Program-made: the position numbers and the translations under genes
DNA from: Cinclus cinclus
Lineage: Eukaryota; Chordata; Aves; Passeriformes; Cinclidae
Direction of reading: 5' to 3'
Length of the DNA: 64,000 nucleotides
Assembly (NCBI RefSeq): GCF_963662255.1
Contig: NC_085049.1
Location: 29,172,142-29,236,141, forward strand
The notes under the pieces: model-generated
Told to the model about the DNA's origin: nothing
The model's database searches: none
Seen by the model: only the letters and a program-made list of their open reading frames with translations
In this document: one piece after another, positions 49,970 to 60,506 of the stretch
How the letters are laid out: each line of letters opens with the position of its first letter
Position numbering within the stretch: position 1 is the stretch's first letter

Positions 49970-50165
49970 GACAAAGTAAGTACGACGATGAGCCTTCCCG
50001 AGACCTCCTGTTCCGAGATTCCAGCCGGATTTCCACGTTCCTAAGAACAGTCCAACATTGCCACCATGTGGTCAGGGACGGGCGCGTTCCCCGGGACAGC
50101 CGCGCAGGACGGCTCAGGGAAAACCAGGGACAAAAACCTCGGCAATGAGTAACCACGCTGCAAGT
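49970..50165. other. Isolated CpG-rich patch 3' of DCP1B
   Basis: About 200 bp with some 15 CpGs in otherwise CpG-poor DNA, 0.3 kb beyond the DCP1B stop. It contains a CTCF-like near match at 50059-50071 and, on the plus strand, a perfect Kozak ATG (GCCACCATG) at 50066 opening a 28-codon frame that ends at 50152. No family is recognised. Confidence 0.5.
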
Positions 50166-50390
50166 AAAAAAGGAAACTGGATCCTGAGAACTGAATCCTT
50201 ATGCCGGGAAACCAACTCTAAGTACGTACCAGGGTAAGGAAAATAATTTAAGATATTTTGTGATTAACTCTTCAGCGTCGTGACGCTCCCCTTGCTAAAG
50301 GCACAATCCATTTCTCACTTTTTTTTTTCTCAGTACAGCATGTATTTGCCAACAAGGAAAAACTAAGTGTATGCAAAATGCCTAAGACCA

Positions 50391-50396
50391 TTTATT
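50391..50396 (-). terminator. Candidate DCP1B polyadenylation signal (AATAAA)
   Basis: TTTATT on the plus strand gives AATAAA on the sense strand, about 90 bp after the DCP1B stop. Mammalian DCP1B transcripts may use more distal sites, so this could be a minor signal. Confidence 0.4.
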
Positions 50397-50482
50397 TCTT
50401 CAAACATAATCATACTTGAACATTTCAAAATCTTCTTCCTGGAGTTCAGGAAGCCAAGGAAATTGATTTAAAAGAGGAATTT

Positions 50483-50563
50483 TCACATAGACTTTTTCAG
50501 CGCCGCCTTCCTCACACTGAAGAGATATGCTTCATAAATAATGTTTAAGAAGTTGTCATCATT
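50483..50563 (-). CDS. DCP1B: DCP1B terminal coding exon
   Basis: 81 nt. It encodes NDDNFLNIIYEAYLFSVRKA then ALKKSM and TGA (50485-50483). Acceptor TTTTTCAG. This is the second half of the trimerisation domain; the human counterpart ends SMTQAAMKKTM. Confidence 0.97.
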   Translation of the reverse strand, partial: NDDNFLNIIYEAYLFSVRKAALKKSM

Positions 50564-53500
50564 CTGAAAAACAAACCAGGTAATTGTTAACAGGATAACT
50601 GCAAAAGAGATTAGAAGGTTACTCCATTTTAAGGACCAGATACTTTAGCCTTACTCTTTTTTTTAAAAAAGAGAACAATGGCAAAGCCCTTTCCTTCACT
50701 GAAAATCTGTTTGATTTCCCATGACTGCACCTAAGTAAGGAGCAATGAGTACACAGAAAGAAGATTTTCTAAACTCACAGTGCATTTAAATTGCATCCAG
50801 TGTTGTTGCATAATAACTCTGTGACAATACTGAAGTTACAACCCTGCAATTTCTCTTCTTTGCCCTCATTTATCTAGGGACTTCCTTAAGTTCTAGTCTC
50901 TGTCAGGTCAGTGATAATTACAAGCATTTCTGAAGCAATAATGAAACACTCTAGATTGTGATCCTTCACTAAAATCCTACCTGGGAAAATCTTTGCATCT
51001 TGTTTAGATCTTTTAGGCTTAATGCTCCTAAAGGATGCTGCTTCTTTTGCTCTGATGTTTTAACCTTTTTTTCTGGAGAACATTTTGCAAGAATGAGTCA
51101 GCCCATATTAAGAAAGAATGTCATAAGTAGCTCACATAAACATATGAGGATAATTACAATCAAGATAATATTTAAGGTAAAATTAGGCACATCCAAGATT
51201 GTAGTTTTATATAATGGAAAACGACAGCTAACAAATTGGCAGTGAACAATTTTCAGGCAACTCAGTTAATCCTATCTACCACCAAGAATAGCAAGGTTAA
51301 ATATATATTTTACAAGTACAAAGTTACAGAGGGTAAACCCCAATCTTCCGTGATTAGTTTCCTCTTTAACTTCATGTATGGTTTTAATAGTATCCAGACA
51401 CTCAAAGTATGTAAAGACAAGATAATGTGGTCTTTTTTTTTAATCCCAAAATAAAAATACAGGGGAAAATGGACAAGCCTCCAGCTTGTTAAAGATACTA
51501 TTTCTTTCCTGAATTTATAACTTAAATAACGTTTTAAGTAACTTACAATAATGACTTTTAATTTTATTCCAAAGCCTTGCAGGCATGTATTTTTGACCTA
51601 CAAACTGGACATGTTTCTCTGCTCCTTGTGCTCTGCAGCCAGGTCTTTAGTTATGTAATCCTTCCTCAACTTATACTCTTCAGATATAACTCACACAGCA
51701 AGCTAAGGAAAAAAATCGTAATTATGCATCATGCCAGAGCAGTAAACAGTCATCTCATACATAACATTGTTAATGCTTTATCACAATTAAACCTGAAAAA
51801 TTGCAGCAAAAGGAATTTTATTCCATGTAATTCTCTAGTTCAAATGCTAAACTGAATTAACATATATTCATGTTATCTAGCCCATATTTTAAAGTGGCTC
51901 ACACTCATCCTGCAATTTTAATCTCCCATCTGAATTCCTCTAACTGCTTACACACATCTCTGAAATAGTTGGCAGCTAGGATAATCACCCATTATTTATC
52001 CTTAGCTAAAAATATAATAGATGTCTCTCTGTCTCATAGGCTGACCTCGCAAAGCTTTCAGTCATCTCTGTTCTTTTCCACGAAATTCATTACCTTTCCT
52101 GAACCCCAAATCAAATGCATTAATCATTAACGTAGTTGAGCCAGCAGTGTGCAAGGAGACCCTTGCACAAGTAGCCCAACTTCCAACATAGATGTAATTA
52201 TTCATTTCGCCTTTAGACAGATACAACAATTACAGGGTGCTTGTATTGAAACGGGCAGCAGGATTTTAAGGGGAGTGGGGGAACTCTTGGCACTGTACCT
52301 GGATGAGGTGCAGAAGTGTTTCCTGCAGCTGCAGCTTGGTGATGGAGGTGCTGCTGGCCACGGCTGGCTCTGGGGCAGGCAGGGGCAGGAGCAGGCTGGC
52401 CGAGCTGGCAGCTGGCTCAGGGTTTGCTGCGGCCAAGCGCCCGCTGTCAGTGGCTTTGGGTGGAGCGGGCGTGGGCTGGGTGAACACCATGGGGGACATC
52501 AGCAGGGTGGGGGTCACAGTGGCAGGAATGCGCTGAGGGGAGATGACCTGTCCGATAAAACACAGGCATCAATGCAAGCTATCTGCTTCATTCTGCGGGA
52601 ATGGAGAAGGTGGGAACTGCAGAGAGATTGGCAGCAGGCACAGACTGCTGGGAGATGAAACTCCCTCAACATCACCTCTAGGTTCTATTTCCAGATTAAA
52701 GGGTCTTCCATCCAATCTGAGACTGCAGGCATGGATTCAAGTGTGATAAATCTATCTGATGGGCAAATGTTCTTAGGACAAGAGAATTTTATTACAGGAA
52801 TCAGACTACTATTAAATATCAGCACTTAAGAGAATGGAGCCGTAAAGTCTTCCACACAGGGACAGAAAGTCAGCAACTTTAATCTTTGAGAACATGAGAC
52901 ATGCAAATATCACTGTTAAAGACTAACCTCTGTACCTAATACTAGAAAGTATAATTAAATATATATATATGTGTGTGTGTGTATTTTACCTTCTCATTTT
53001 ACTTAAGGAGAGAGAGAACAAAACCATAGATTCAGTGATTTAGCTAAAGATTCATAATGAGCTCGTGGCACTGTCAGAAACAGAAGAGACCCACAACACA
53101 CAGCTCACAAAACCAAAATGGCCTCAGAGAGAACTTTGATGCTGAAGCATCTCCCTCAGCATCCTAATCATACCAAACTGCACATCTGCCAAATAATTTT
53201 CGCCTTCAAATTTTGCAGTGAATCTTGGAACTGTAAAACATGCAGTATTAGCAAATATTATCAGATATAATATTAGCAAATACTATCAGATGTAATATAC
53301 AACATAACAGACTGCTATTTCACTCAGCGTGCAGACACCAGATCTCTCTGCAGGTAATTCCAGTAATAAACCTTAATCCTAATCAGCCATCTCTTTGCTA
53401 TTCAAGCATCTAATATTTTTAAAGAACGTACAAAGGAATTGATACAAACTCACCAAAGGTGCTCCCTTTTGGATTGAAGCATGATTTATTGCTGCCATAT

Positions 53501-56500
53501 TAAGGTGAAAGGCTACTGAATCACTTTATGTCCTGGATTACATTTCAATTTTGAAGAAAAATTAAGGTTAAGAAAATAGAAGTGAGGTTAATCTCTTAGG
53601 TATGCAAAACCACACAGATTAGCATTAAAGAACAGTCATATTTTTGTAGCTTGTCTTTCTCCTGGTTGTGATTGTTCTACCCATGATATTTCTGAACAGT
53701 GTTTGTGAGACCACAATACAAAGAGAAATAGAAACAAGGAGGACTGAGATCTCATGCTGTTTTATGGAAAATTTAAGGAAGCAGAAAGACTAAGGGTCAG
53801 GAAAGAAAGCATGCAATATACACACAATGGAAATATCTCTTTTTTCCATCCATTATTTACCCAGTTAGGTAAATATTGTGTCTGTTTCTCAAAAGCAGGG
53901 TACTACAAAACTCTTGACTACAGCTTTCTTCTGACCCCACAGCATGTAATCAAAACAGCAATCACTAGGACTGTGTTCCAAGCCTCTGAGCAGAAGTACA
54001 AACTAACTGAAGGTTTGCTCACCTATGCTTGAAATTTTGAAATTTCATTTTAGAAGAAAATTGTGAGTCCAAAGTGATGTCCCTCTGTAGAGTGAGACCT
54101 TCAGACTCTGCACAGATCTTCTCCTGCCTGTGGAACAACAATTACCCCCAGATACTCATCCATGCTGCTGCAGCAACTTCTCTTTAATTTACCTCCAGCA
54201 AAATTGGCAGGGCTTGTTTAAACAAGATTATTTGTCCTAATGTGATTTCAAGAATGCATATACAAAACTGCTCTACAAGAGCAAAATCCTCCTGCAAAGG
54301 GAAGGTTGGGATCAGCTGGAGGAGATAAAGTGTCCCACTAACACAGCTGAATCTACAGCAGACTCTGTCATACCTAAATAACAGGGCCTTCTAATTCAAA
54401 AGATGTCTTTCTGATTTGCCCAAGGCAAACACACAAAACCTGGGATAAATTGTGCCCTTAATAACAGACAACTCCTTCTGACAAACACATGCTGTGGTTT
54501 AAAATACACATGAAGAATGCTTTGTCTTCTCTGGATAGAAAGGTCTGTTAGGTAGGACACGCCAAGCATATGGAAACTATATGGAATGAGCAATATTGCC
54601 ATCTGCTGGTGACACAGCCAACATCTACAGGGTATTGCAGAACTTCAAATACTGAGTCAGAAGAGTAATAGAGACTATATGTGTCTTTATTCAGTGCATA
54701 GCATTTATGTCTGTACTCAACATTAGAATACATTTTTTGCTAACAGCTCAAGCTCAAAGCTTCTGCCATTGAACAAACCTTTACATAAAAAGCATGGATT
54801 GTTTAGGGTTTGTTTTAAACACACAGCAAAATTTTAATCTGAGATTCAGTTCAGATCACCTTGAGTCACTGGGACAACCGACACGCACGAGAAAACAGGA
54901 CGCTGATCTTGGCATTACCAGTGCAATTCCTGTAACACAATGCTTTTGCAGAAGGCACTGTAAATGCTCTGTAGGGACACTAACAGCCTTTGGACAAATC
55001 TTCTAGCATTGAGTAACCTCTCACCAGTCATAACAGCCCTTCCAAAATTCTGTTGATCAACTTCTTTCCCACAGAACCTGAGCTGCTTGTTCATCCATTC
55101 TCTCCAGCTGTCAGGTCAACACTTAAATCTCTGAATCACAAACAACAGAGTAGGAATCTGCCATCAGCTGTGCAGCAATAAAGTAAGAACAAGAAAAATG
55201 TGCAGAGTAACTGGTGCAGTATCTTACATTCTTTCCCTGAAGCCCAAATGCTCACTAAGATATCAGCTTGGTGTTCTGTGTGGCTGTTGGCAGCTGGATG
55301 ACACCATAGCTGGCAAATGCAAATAACACCATGAACCAAGGAGCGCACTGCAATGCAAACTGGCATCTTCTGTTGCTTCCTGTGTGAACAGAATCCCAGG
55401 GGGATCAAGTGTTCCTCTGGAACATCAGCACCCAGTGGGTGCTGAGGGCCAAACAGTTTTCAGAGACATTGCTTAAAACTGCTTAGACTGTAATTCTAAG
55501 AATGGTGCAGGAACTTTAAAGGCAATTAATTAAAACAGAGCTGGCTACAACACTAACATTGCTTTGTCTTTCAAGTTTAGTTTAGAATATTCTAATTCCA
55601 GACTTTTGCTTTTTCTGTATGGTGAAGTGTAGTAAGAGAGGCAATACCAAAAGACAAATAATTACAGAGAACAAACCATTTGCTGCACTTGTTGTTTAGC
55701 TACAGAGGCTGAAATTACTTTTTGAAACAAATTTAATGCACCTATTTGCATTATACAATTGCATGCTGAAACTGCAGTCAGGACAACAGAGAAGCAATGG
55801 TGAGATGCTCACACCAAAGACACTGAGTTTCATGCACATACTCAGAAGATGTAACATTATGGACAAAATACATTCTTGATGGAAAAATGCTCCAAGAAAT
55901 GCAAAAAATGAGCTGCAAGATATGCAGCCTTCTGAAGAAATGCTAAATTTGTGTCTCGGTTATTGTCAGCACTTTTAAAACCATAATTCTGATTAACATA
56001 AACACTTCAGCATGCATGTATCTATAATCAGGATAACACATGCCTAACACTAAACATATCCCTAAAAACCCACTGTAGATTAATGCTTTTTTATTGAATC
56101 TTAAGCACACGTTACTCACTGTCTGCATAAGGAATATTTCACAAAACAGGGCTGGCGCCAGACCAGGCTGAATGCTTCCAAGTATTATTCTTTGGCTTTT
56201 GCTTTTTTCCTTCTTCTCTCCCCCCCCCCCCCCCCATTTTTTTGGTAACTGATCTCTTCCTTTCCATGTGGGAGATCACAGTTCTTATACCATATGGAGA
56301 TGCAGCAGAAGCCAATTTAAACTTGGACTTGTAATGTGTCAGTTGTGAAAGGACTATTGCTTACATTTTCTTAGTGCTGCTGATGGATTTAGGGTGTTCC
56401 TTTAATCTGATTTTTCCAACAACAGACACTGCTCAGATATCTCTCCATTCCTGTCAGACTTTTGCTTTTTCTGTATGGTGAAGCATGGTAGGAGAGGCAA

Positions 56501-59500
56501 TACCAAAAGACAAATAATTACAGAGAACAAACCGTTTGCTGCACTTGTTGTCAGAATCTGCTTTGATCAATTTTGCATGAGCATGTGCAGATGTATTTGT
56601 GCCAATTCAATTTCACTCAAATACCTACTCTGCAGGCATGGCAGCACTTGAAGCCTCTGGTCTGCTGCAAGGATAATACTATAAAAAGATTAATGTTGGT
56701 TTTAAAAGTTGCTTTTTATCTTCCAGGTTCTTTTTCAAAAGCAGGCATGTTTTGTGTGACTAATTCATGGCTCCCAAAGGAACAGAGTCCTTCCTTCATT
56801 TTTAACCTCCCTGCTCTTGTGACAATCTGCTGCATGTGAAAGAGGCCATTCCTTCCAGACTGCAGAGCTTTAGGTATCCTAAACAATAATTAGTGACACT
56901 TTCATTATCATTCTTAGTCTATGCATTAAATCTCCAAATTTAATGCATCTAATATTGTGTTGATAGCAGCTATGGCAGCCTGCAAAACTACTCCTAGACA
57001 GACTCAGTCTCCTTGTTCTGCTCACAGCCATGCAAAGAGAGTCTCAGTTGCTGCCTTTTTTTTTTTTTTGATAGGCAAACTTGCAGTAATACAATCACAG
57101 TGAATGAGCCTTGTTCCAGAGAAGACCTAACTTTTCTCACAAGCTGCTGTTCTACCTATACTCAAACACTCAAACTGTTGCAACTGCATTAGGCCAGATC
57201 TTGGGAATAGCCTTTCCACATTGCAACTAATGCTAGCACCACTGTCTTTTCCATATATACAACATTAAAGTCATTGGCCATAGCACCATCTGTAGGGATT
57301 TTTCACTGGAAAAATATATCACTGTATTTCCTTATTTTTTATTCATGCATACTGACTTACAATGTGAAGCCTGGACTTGCCTCATTTCCCTTTTTACCTT
57401 CATTATGTCCTCCCTCGTGCTATCAGTACATGTACCAGTGAATCACACAGTTTCTTAATTTTAAAGCAGGCAAGTTCCATTCCCAGTGAAAATAAATAAT
57501 TTTTTTGACTTTGGATCCTCCTTTTATTCTTTAGCTCTCCACTGGAAAGTCAAAGTTACCATCTGCAAGCAACTGATCCTGAATAATTTCAATGACTAAT
57601 CCCCAAAAAACTCTTTCATACAGATTCAAATCCTACTGCATTAATTAAAAGAACAAAAATAATGACGGCTATTTGCTGTATCAAATTAATATTCCTCCCA
57701 CTTCTCTCATGGAACTAGAAAACTTGACCTGTCACAAACTTAGTGACAGATGTGGCTCTTTCATTATTAAATTACTCTTTCAACTTCTTCATGTATAGAA
57801 GAACTTTCTAGCATGTTTTGACAGAATTAGAAAAATAGAATGAAAGAGAAAAACAGAATAAAACAGAAATACAAGAATGGAAGAGTCACTATAGAAAAAC
57901 AGCTTTTCAACTTTACACTGGAAAGGGGAATGCTTGGGATCAATAACTTCTAGATTCCCACACAAGTCAGACTCCAGTACAACACAGCCTATCCATAATG
58001 CAGGAAGATGAAAAGGGCTTAGATGCATTCCCAGACAGGACATGTAAAGACATTCTAGTGTAGGAAATCCTACAGAAAATGAAGTTGTTAAAGACAGTAG
58101 TTGTTTTGGATGGGACATTTTGTAATTGCACACGTTGCTTTTCTGAAGAACATAAAAATGTACTCAGAGATACAGTCTCTTAACATCTCCTGATTTTTTT
58201 AAGACACCAATCTGACTTCCAGGACCAAAATAAACAGAACTTTCTGTTGTCATTCAAGTGCAAGACCTTTTTTCAAAATAATACACAGCAAATTGAAAAA
58301 AAATAGCTAATGAATATCTGGAAGCAGCAGGTGAGGTAGAAGATAACTACCTGACCAATATACAAATACTGAAAAAAAGCTGCTGTTAGAAAAGAAAGGA
58401 CCTTTTAAGTATCTTGAGCAACTGGCATACAAAAGAATGCATATCTACACAGAGAAAGCTATGACTAATTTTTCAGAAAATGAATATTAAACCCAAAATA
58501 TTACACTCTGTAGCAAGCAATTACACATAACAGCCCAAGTAGGGCAAGTGAAAACTAGGTGACTTTTCAAAGGGACTCTGGGATAACCCAACACTGGTTG
58601 TCATTGATGTGTAAGAGATGTGGCCTTCAGGATTTACAACATCACATCTTGGTAAATCAGGACTTACTCGATGTTGGGAAACTATCACCTGCAAATGAAT
58701 CACGCGCAACATGCAGCAGGGCAGTGAAGCCTCAGAGAACATCAAGTTTAAATGACTGCTAGATTTCTACTTACTTATGATGAAGAAATTCCCCACTTAC
58801 CTGGAAGAGAGCGCTCTGTTTTTCTGTTCCTGGAGCCTTTTCTATCCAAGAATCCAGTGGTTTCAGGGTATTGGTGTTCTGGGTGACAACTGGGAACTTA
58901 GCTGCCAACGTTGGTCTGCTGGATACATGGAGCTGCTGTTCTTGTTGTACTATCTGGAGTTTTTTCAATAGTTCTTGAGGTGAAATCACCCCAGAATTGG
59001 CTGTTTGATTGCCAGAGAGAGGAAGTGACCGTCTGGGAAGTTTGGATTTTTCTTTACTAAGTGTCTGAGCCTCTAAAGTCTGGCCTGGTATGGGCCCATT
59101 GAAATACACCAGAGGGGGCTGGCTCATGTTATTTACTGGTGCTGCTGGTGCTCCAACAGGAGCAGGAGTCCTGCTGAACACGGAAACTGTGGAGTTCACA
59201 GGTCCTGTAGCACTGGGGTCCACTGTAGTCACCGACCCTGACTGACTTTGCAACTTCTGCAGTAAGCTCTGAGTGCCAGCAGTGTCCTGAGCTCCGTGAG
59301 TTGTTGCCATGCCGTGGGAAGTCACAGGCTGGAAGAGTCCTGAGAAAGTCTCCCCCACGGGGGGGACATTGCCATTTTCACAGAGGCGACTCTCAGGGAA
59401 CTCAGCGAGGGGATGGAGCTCTGTGCCACGCACCATGAGCTTCTGTATGGCAGGGCACAGCGGCTTCTCTGCACTGGGGGAGTGCCTGCTGGGCTCCTCG

Positions 59501-60506
59501 TAGGACAACGAGCGAACCACGCCCTGCCTGACAGGGAGGTTCTCCTGGTGCTGCTTATTGAGTGGTTCGGAGACATCTGCCTTGTCCTGTTTGCCAAACA
59601 GTGCTGTCAAAGACAAGTGCTGGGGTTCAGGATCCACACCCTGTGAGGGGACAAAGGAAAAGAGTAAACATAGCTCCTTCATGCAGAATTTACATTAAGT
59701 GGTGACAGTATTTAACCAGTGGAATTCAATGAGAAGCTGAGAAAACTGCTATGCTCCTTTTTTTCCCCCGAAGAGGCTTTTTAATAGTTTTGTCACATAG
59801 GAAGGGCAAGAAGACTGTTGTCAAGCTGCTAATGTGGGAGAAAATCAGCAAATCTGAGATATAGCAGTGGCTTTGCTTTAAATAACACGAAAGAGCATCT
59901 TCTTTTACAGCCACCAGTACAATATTAGTAAGAGACAGAAATCTGTGTATGAAGTAGAGCCACTTCTCATGCATCTGCTGGTCACAGCTGAATTCAGTTT
60001 TTATGATTTTGCCGTGTGATTTGGCTTGAAGATACACCAAGAGAGTTCATTTAAATGATTTCCCCTGGAAAAAAAAAAAACAAAAACCCACAAAAAGTGT
60101 GGTCCAGCAATTGACTAGATCAGCTTGTGTTGAAAACAGCACCTGAAATTTGAAAGACCAGTATTTCTTTGTTGCATCAGGATAGTGTATCCGTAGTTTA
60201 TGTGTTTCTATATAATACAGTGGGGGTTGGGGAGCTTATACAAACCAGATTAGTTGTGCTTTAAAATCATTCCTGACAGTGGTTCCATCCCAAATTCTTG
60301 CAATGACCTTCCAACTCAAATCACTGTTCCTGTTAGTCAGTGCAGCAGCAGCAGTCAGAAAACACCACAGATTTTACCTTGCTCTGCTGGGAGATTCTCT
60401 GATGCTGATTCTCACTCGGCTTCACTGGAATGGGTTTGATTAGGTTGGGGTTGCTATAGATTGCAGAGGAACTGGTTATTTGTTTTGGCTCTGAGCACGT
60501 CTTACA
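50483..60506 (-). CDS. DCP1B: DCP1B, mRNA-decapping enzyme 1B (3' part, last four coding exons)
   Basis: DCP1 proteins activate the decapping enzyme DCP2 in cytoplasmic P-bodies during 5'-to-3' mRNA decay (established). Four exons of 129, 840, 249 and 81 nt join in phase 0 to 432 codons plus the stop. Conserved blocks in order: CKTCSEPKQITSSSAIY, IKPIPVKPSENQ, PEPQHLSLTALFGKQDKA, RQGVVRSLSYEEP, CPAIQKLMVR, GVISPQELLKKLQIVQQEQQ, RISPQ-type VISPQRIPA, LLMSPMVFTQPTP, TKLQLQETLLHLIQ, and NDDNFLNIIYEAYLFS ending KKSM. The last two exons form the C-terminal trimerisation domain. Paralogue B rather than A is chosen from the KK(S/T)M end and the CACNA2D4 neighbour. The N-terminal EVH1-like domain and the first exons lie beyond position 64000. 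Confidence 0.97.
50564..52298 (-). other. DCP1B last intron
   Basis: 1.7 kb, AT-rich; nothing recognised. Confidence 0.8.
52299..52547 (-). CDS. DCP1B: DCP1B penultimate coding exon
   Basis: 249 nt, 83 codons, phase 0 at both ends. It begins VISPQRIPATVTPTLLMSPM and ends TKLQLQETLLHLIQ. Acceptor GGACAG, donor GTACAG. The middle is an Ala/Pro-rich linker (LLLPLPAPEPAVASS) of low complexity that is GC-rich compared with the flanking introns. Confidence 0.97.
52959..52982. repeat. Compound (AT)6(GT)6 microsatellite
   Basis: Six AT units run directly into six GT units. Confidence 0.95.
53246..53295. repeat. 25-bp tandem duplication
   Basis: Two adjacent 25-bp copies with the core TATTAGCAAATA..ATCAGAT, differing at two positions. 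Confidence 0.95.
54597..54609 (-). promoter_or_regulatory. CTCF-consensus motif
   Basis: On the minus strand CCAGCAGATGGCA fits the CTCF core CCASYAGRKGGCR at all 13 positions. It is in a DCP1B intron. Occupancy cannot be judged from sequence. Confidence 0.5.
55599..55695 (+). repeat. 97-bp direct repeat, copy 1
   Basis: Starts CAGACTTTTGCTTTTTCTGT and ends GCACTTGTTGT. About 95% identical to copy 2 at 56455-56551. Confidence 0.95.
56220..56235. repeat. Mononucleotide (C)16 run
   Basis: Sixteen consecutive C in a DCP1B intron, between the two 97-bp direct repeats. Confidence 0.95.
56455..56551 (+). repeat. 97-bp direct repeat, copy 2
   Basis: Same orientation as copy 1, offset by 856 bp, with five substitutions and no gaps. 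Confidence 0.95.
58801..59640 (-). CDS. DCP1B: DCP1B large central exon
   Basis: 840 nt, 280 codons, phase 0 at both ends; the longest coding exon in the window. It begins GVDPEPQHLSLTALFGKQDK and ends KQSALFQ. Acceptor CCTCACAG, donor GTAAGT. It is mostly predicted disordered linker holding the short conserved motifs of the DCP1 family. The site of the human poly-glutamine run reads only NKQHQENLP here. Confidence 0.98.
59641..60377 (-). other. DCP1B intron before the large exon
   Basis: 737 bp; nothing recognised. Confidence 0.85.
60378..60506 (-). CDS. DCP1B: DCP1B exon upstream of the large exon
   Basis: 129 nt, 43 codons, phase 0 at both ends. It encodes CKTCSEPKQITSSSAIYSNP, NLIKPIPVKPSENQHQRISQ and QSK. 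Acceptor TTTCAG, donor GTAAAA. It is very close to human DCP1B CKTCSEPKKITSSSAIYDNP. Confidence 0.97.

Larger units (their letters stand above)
33911..50482. other. Intergenic region between CACNA2D4 and DCP1B
   Basis: 16.6 kb with no coding exon that I can support on either strand. It contains AT-rich, homeobox-like stretches (34380-34740, 39480-39650), a CR1-like end near 35120-35215, small tandem duplications, T- and A-rich simple sequence, and an isolated CpG-rich patch at 49970-50165. The longest open frame, 281 codons at 42205-43050, starts at GTG and shows no family features. Confidence 0.7.
52548..58800 (-). other. DCP1B intron between the penultimate and large exons
   Basis: 6.25 kb. 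It contains an AT/GT microsatellite, a 25-bp tandem duplication, a perfect CTCF-like motif (54597-54609), a pair of 97-bp direct repeats and a C16 run (56220-56235). No exon or RNA gene seen. Confidence 0.8.
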
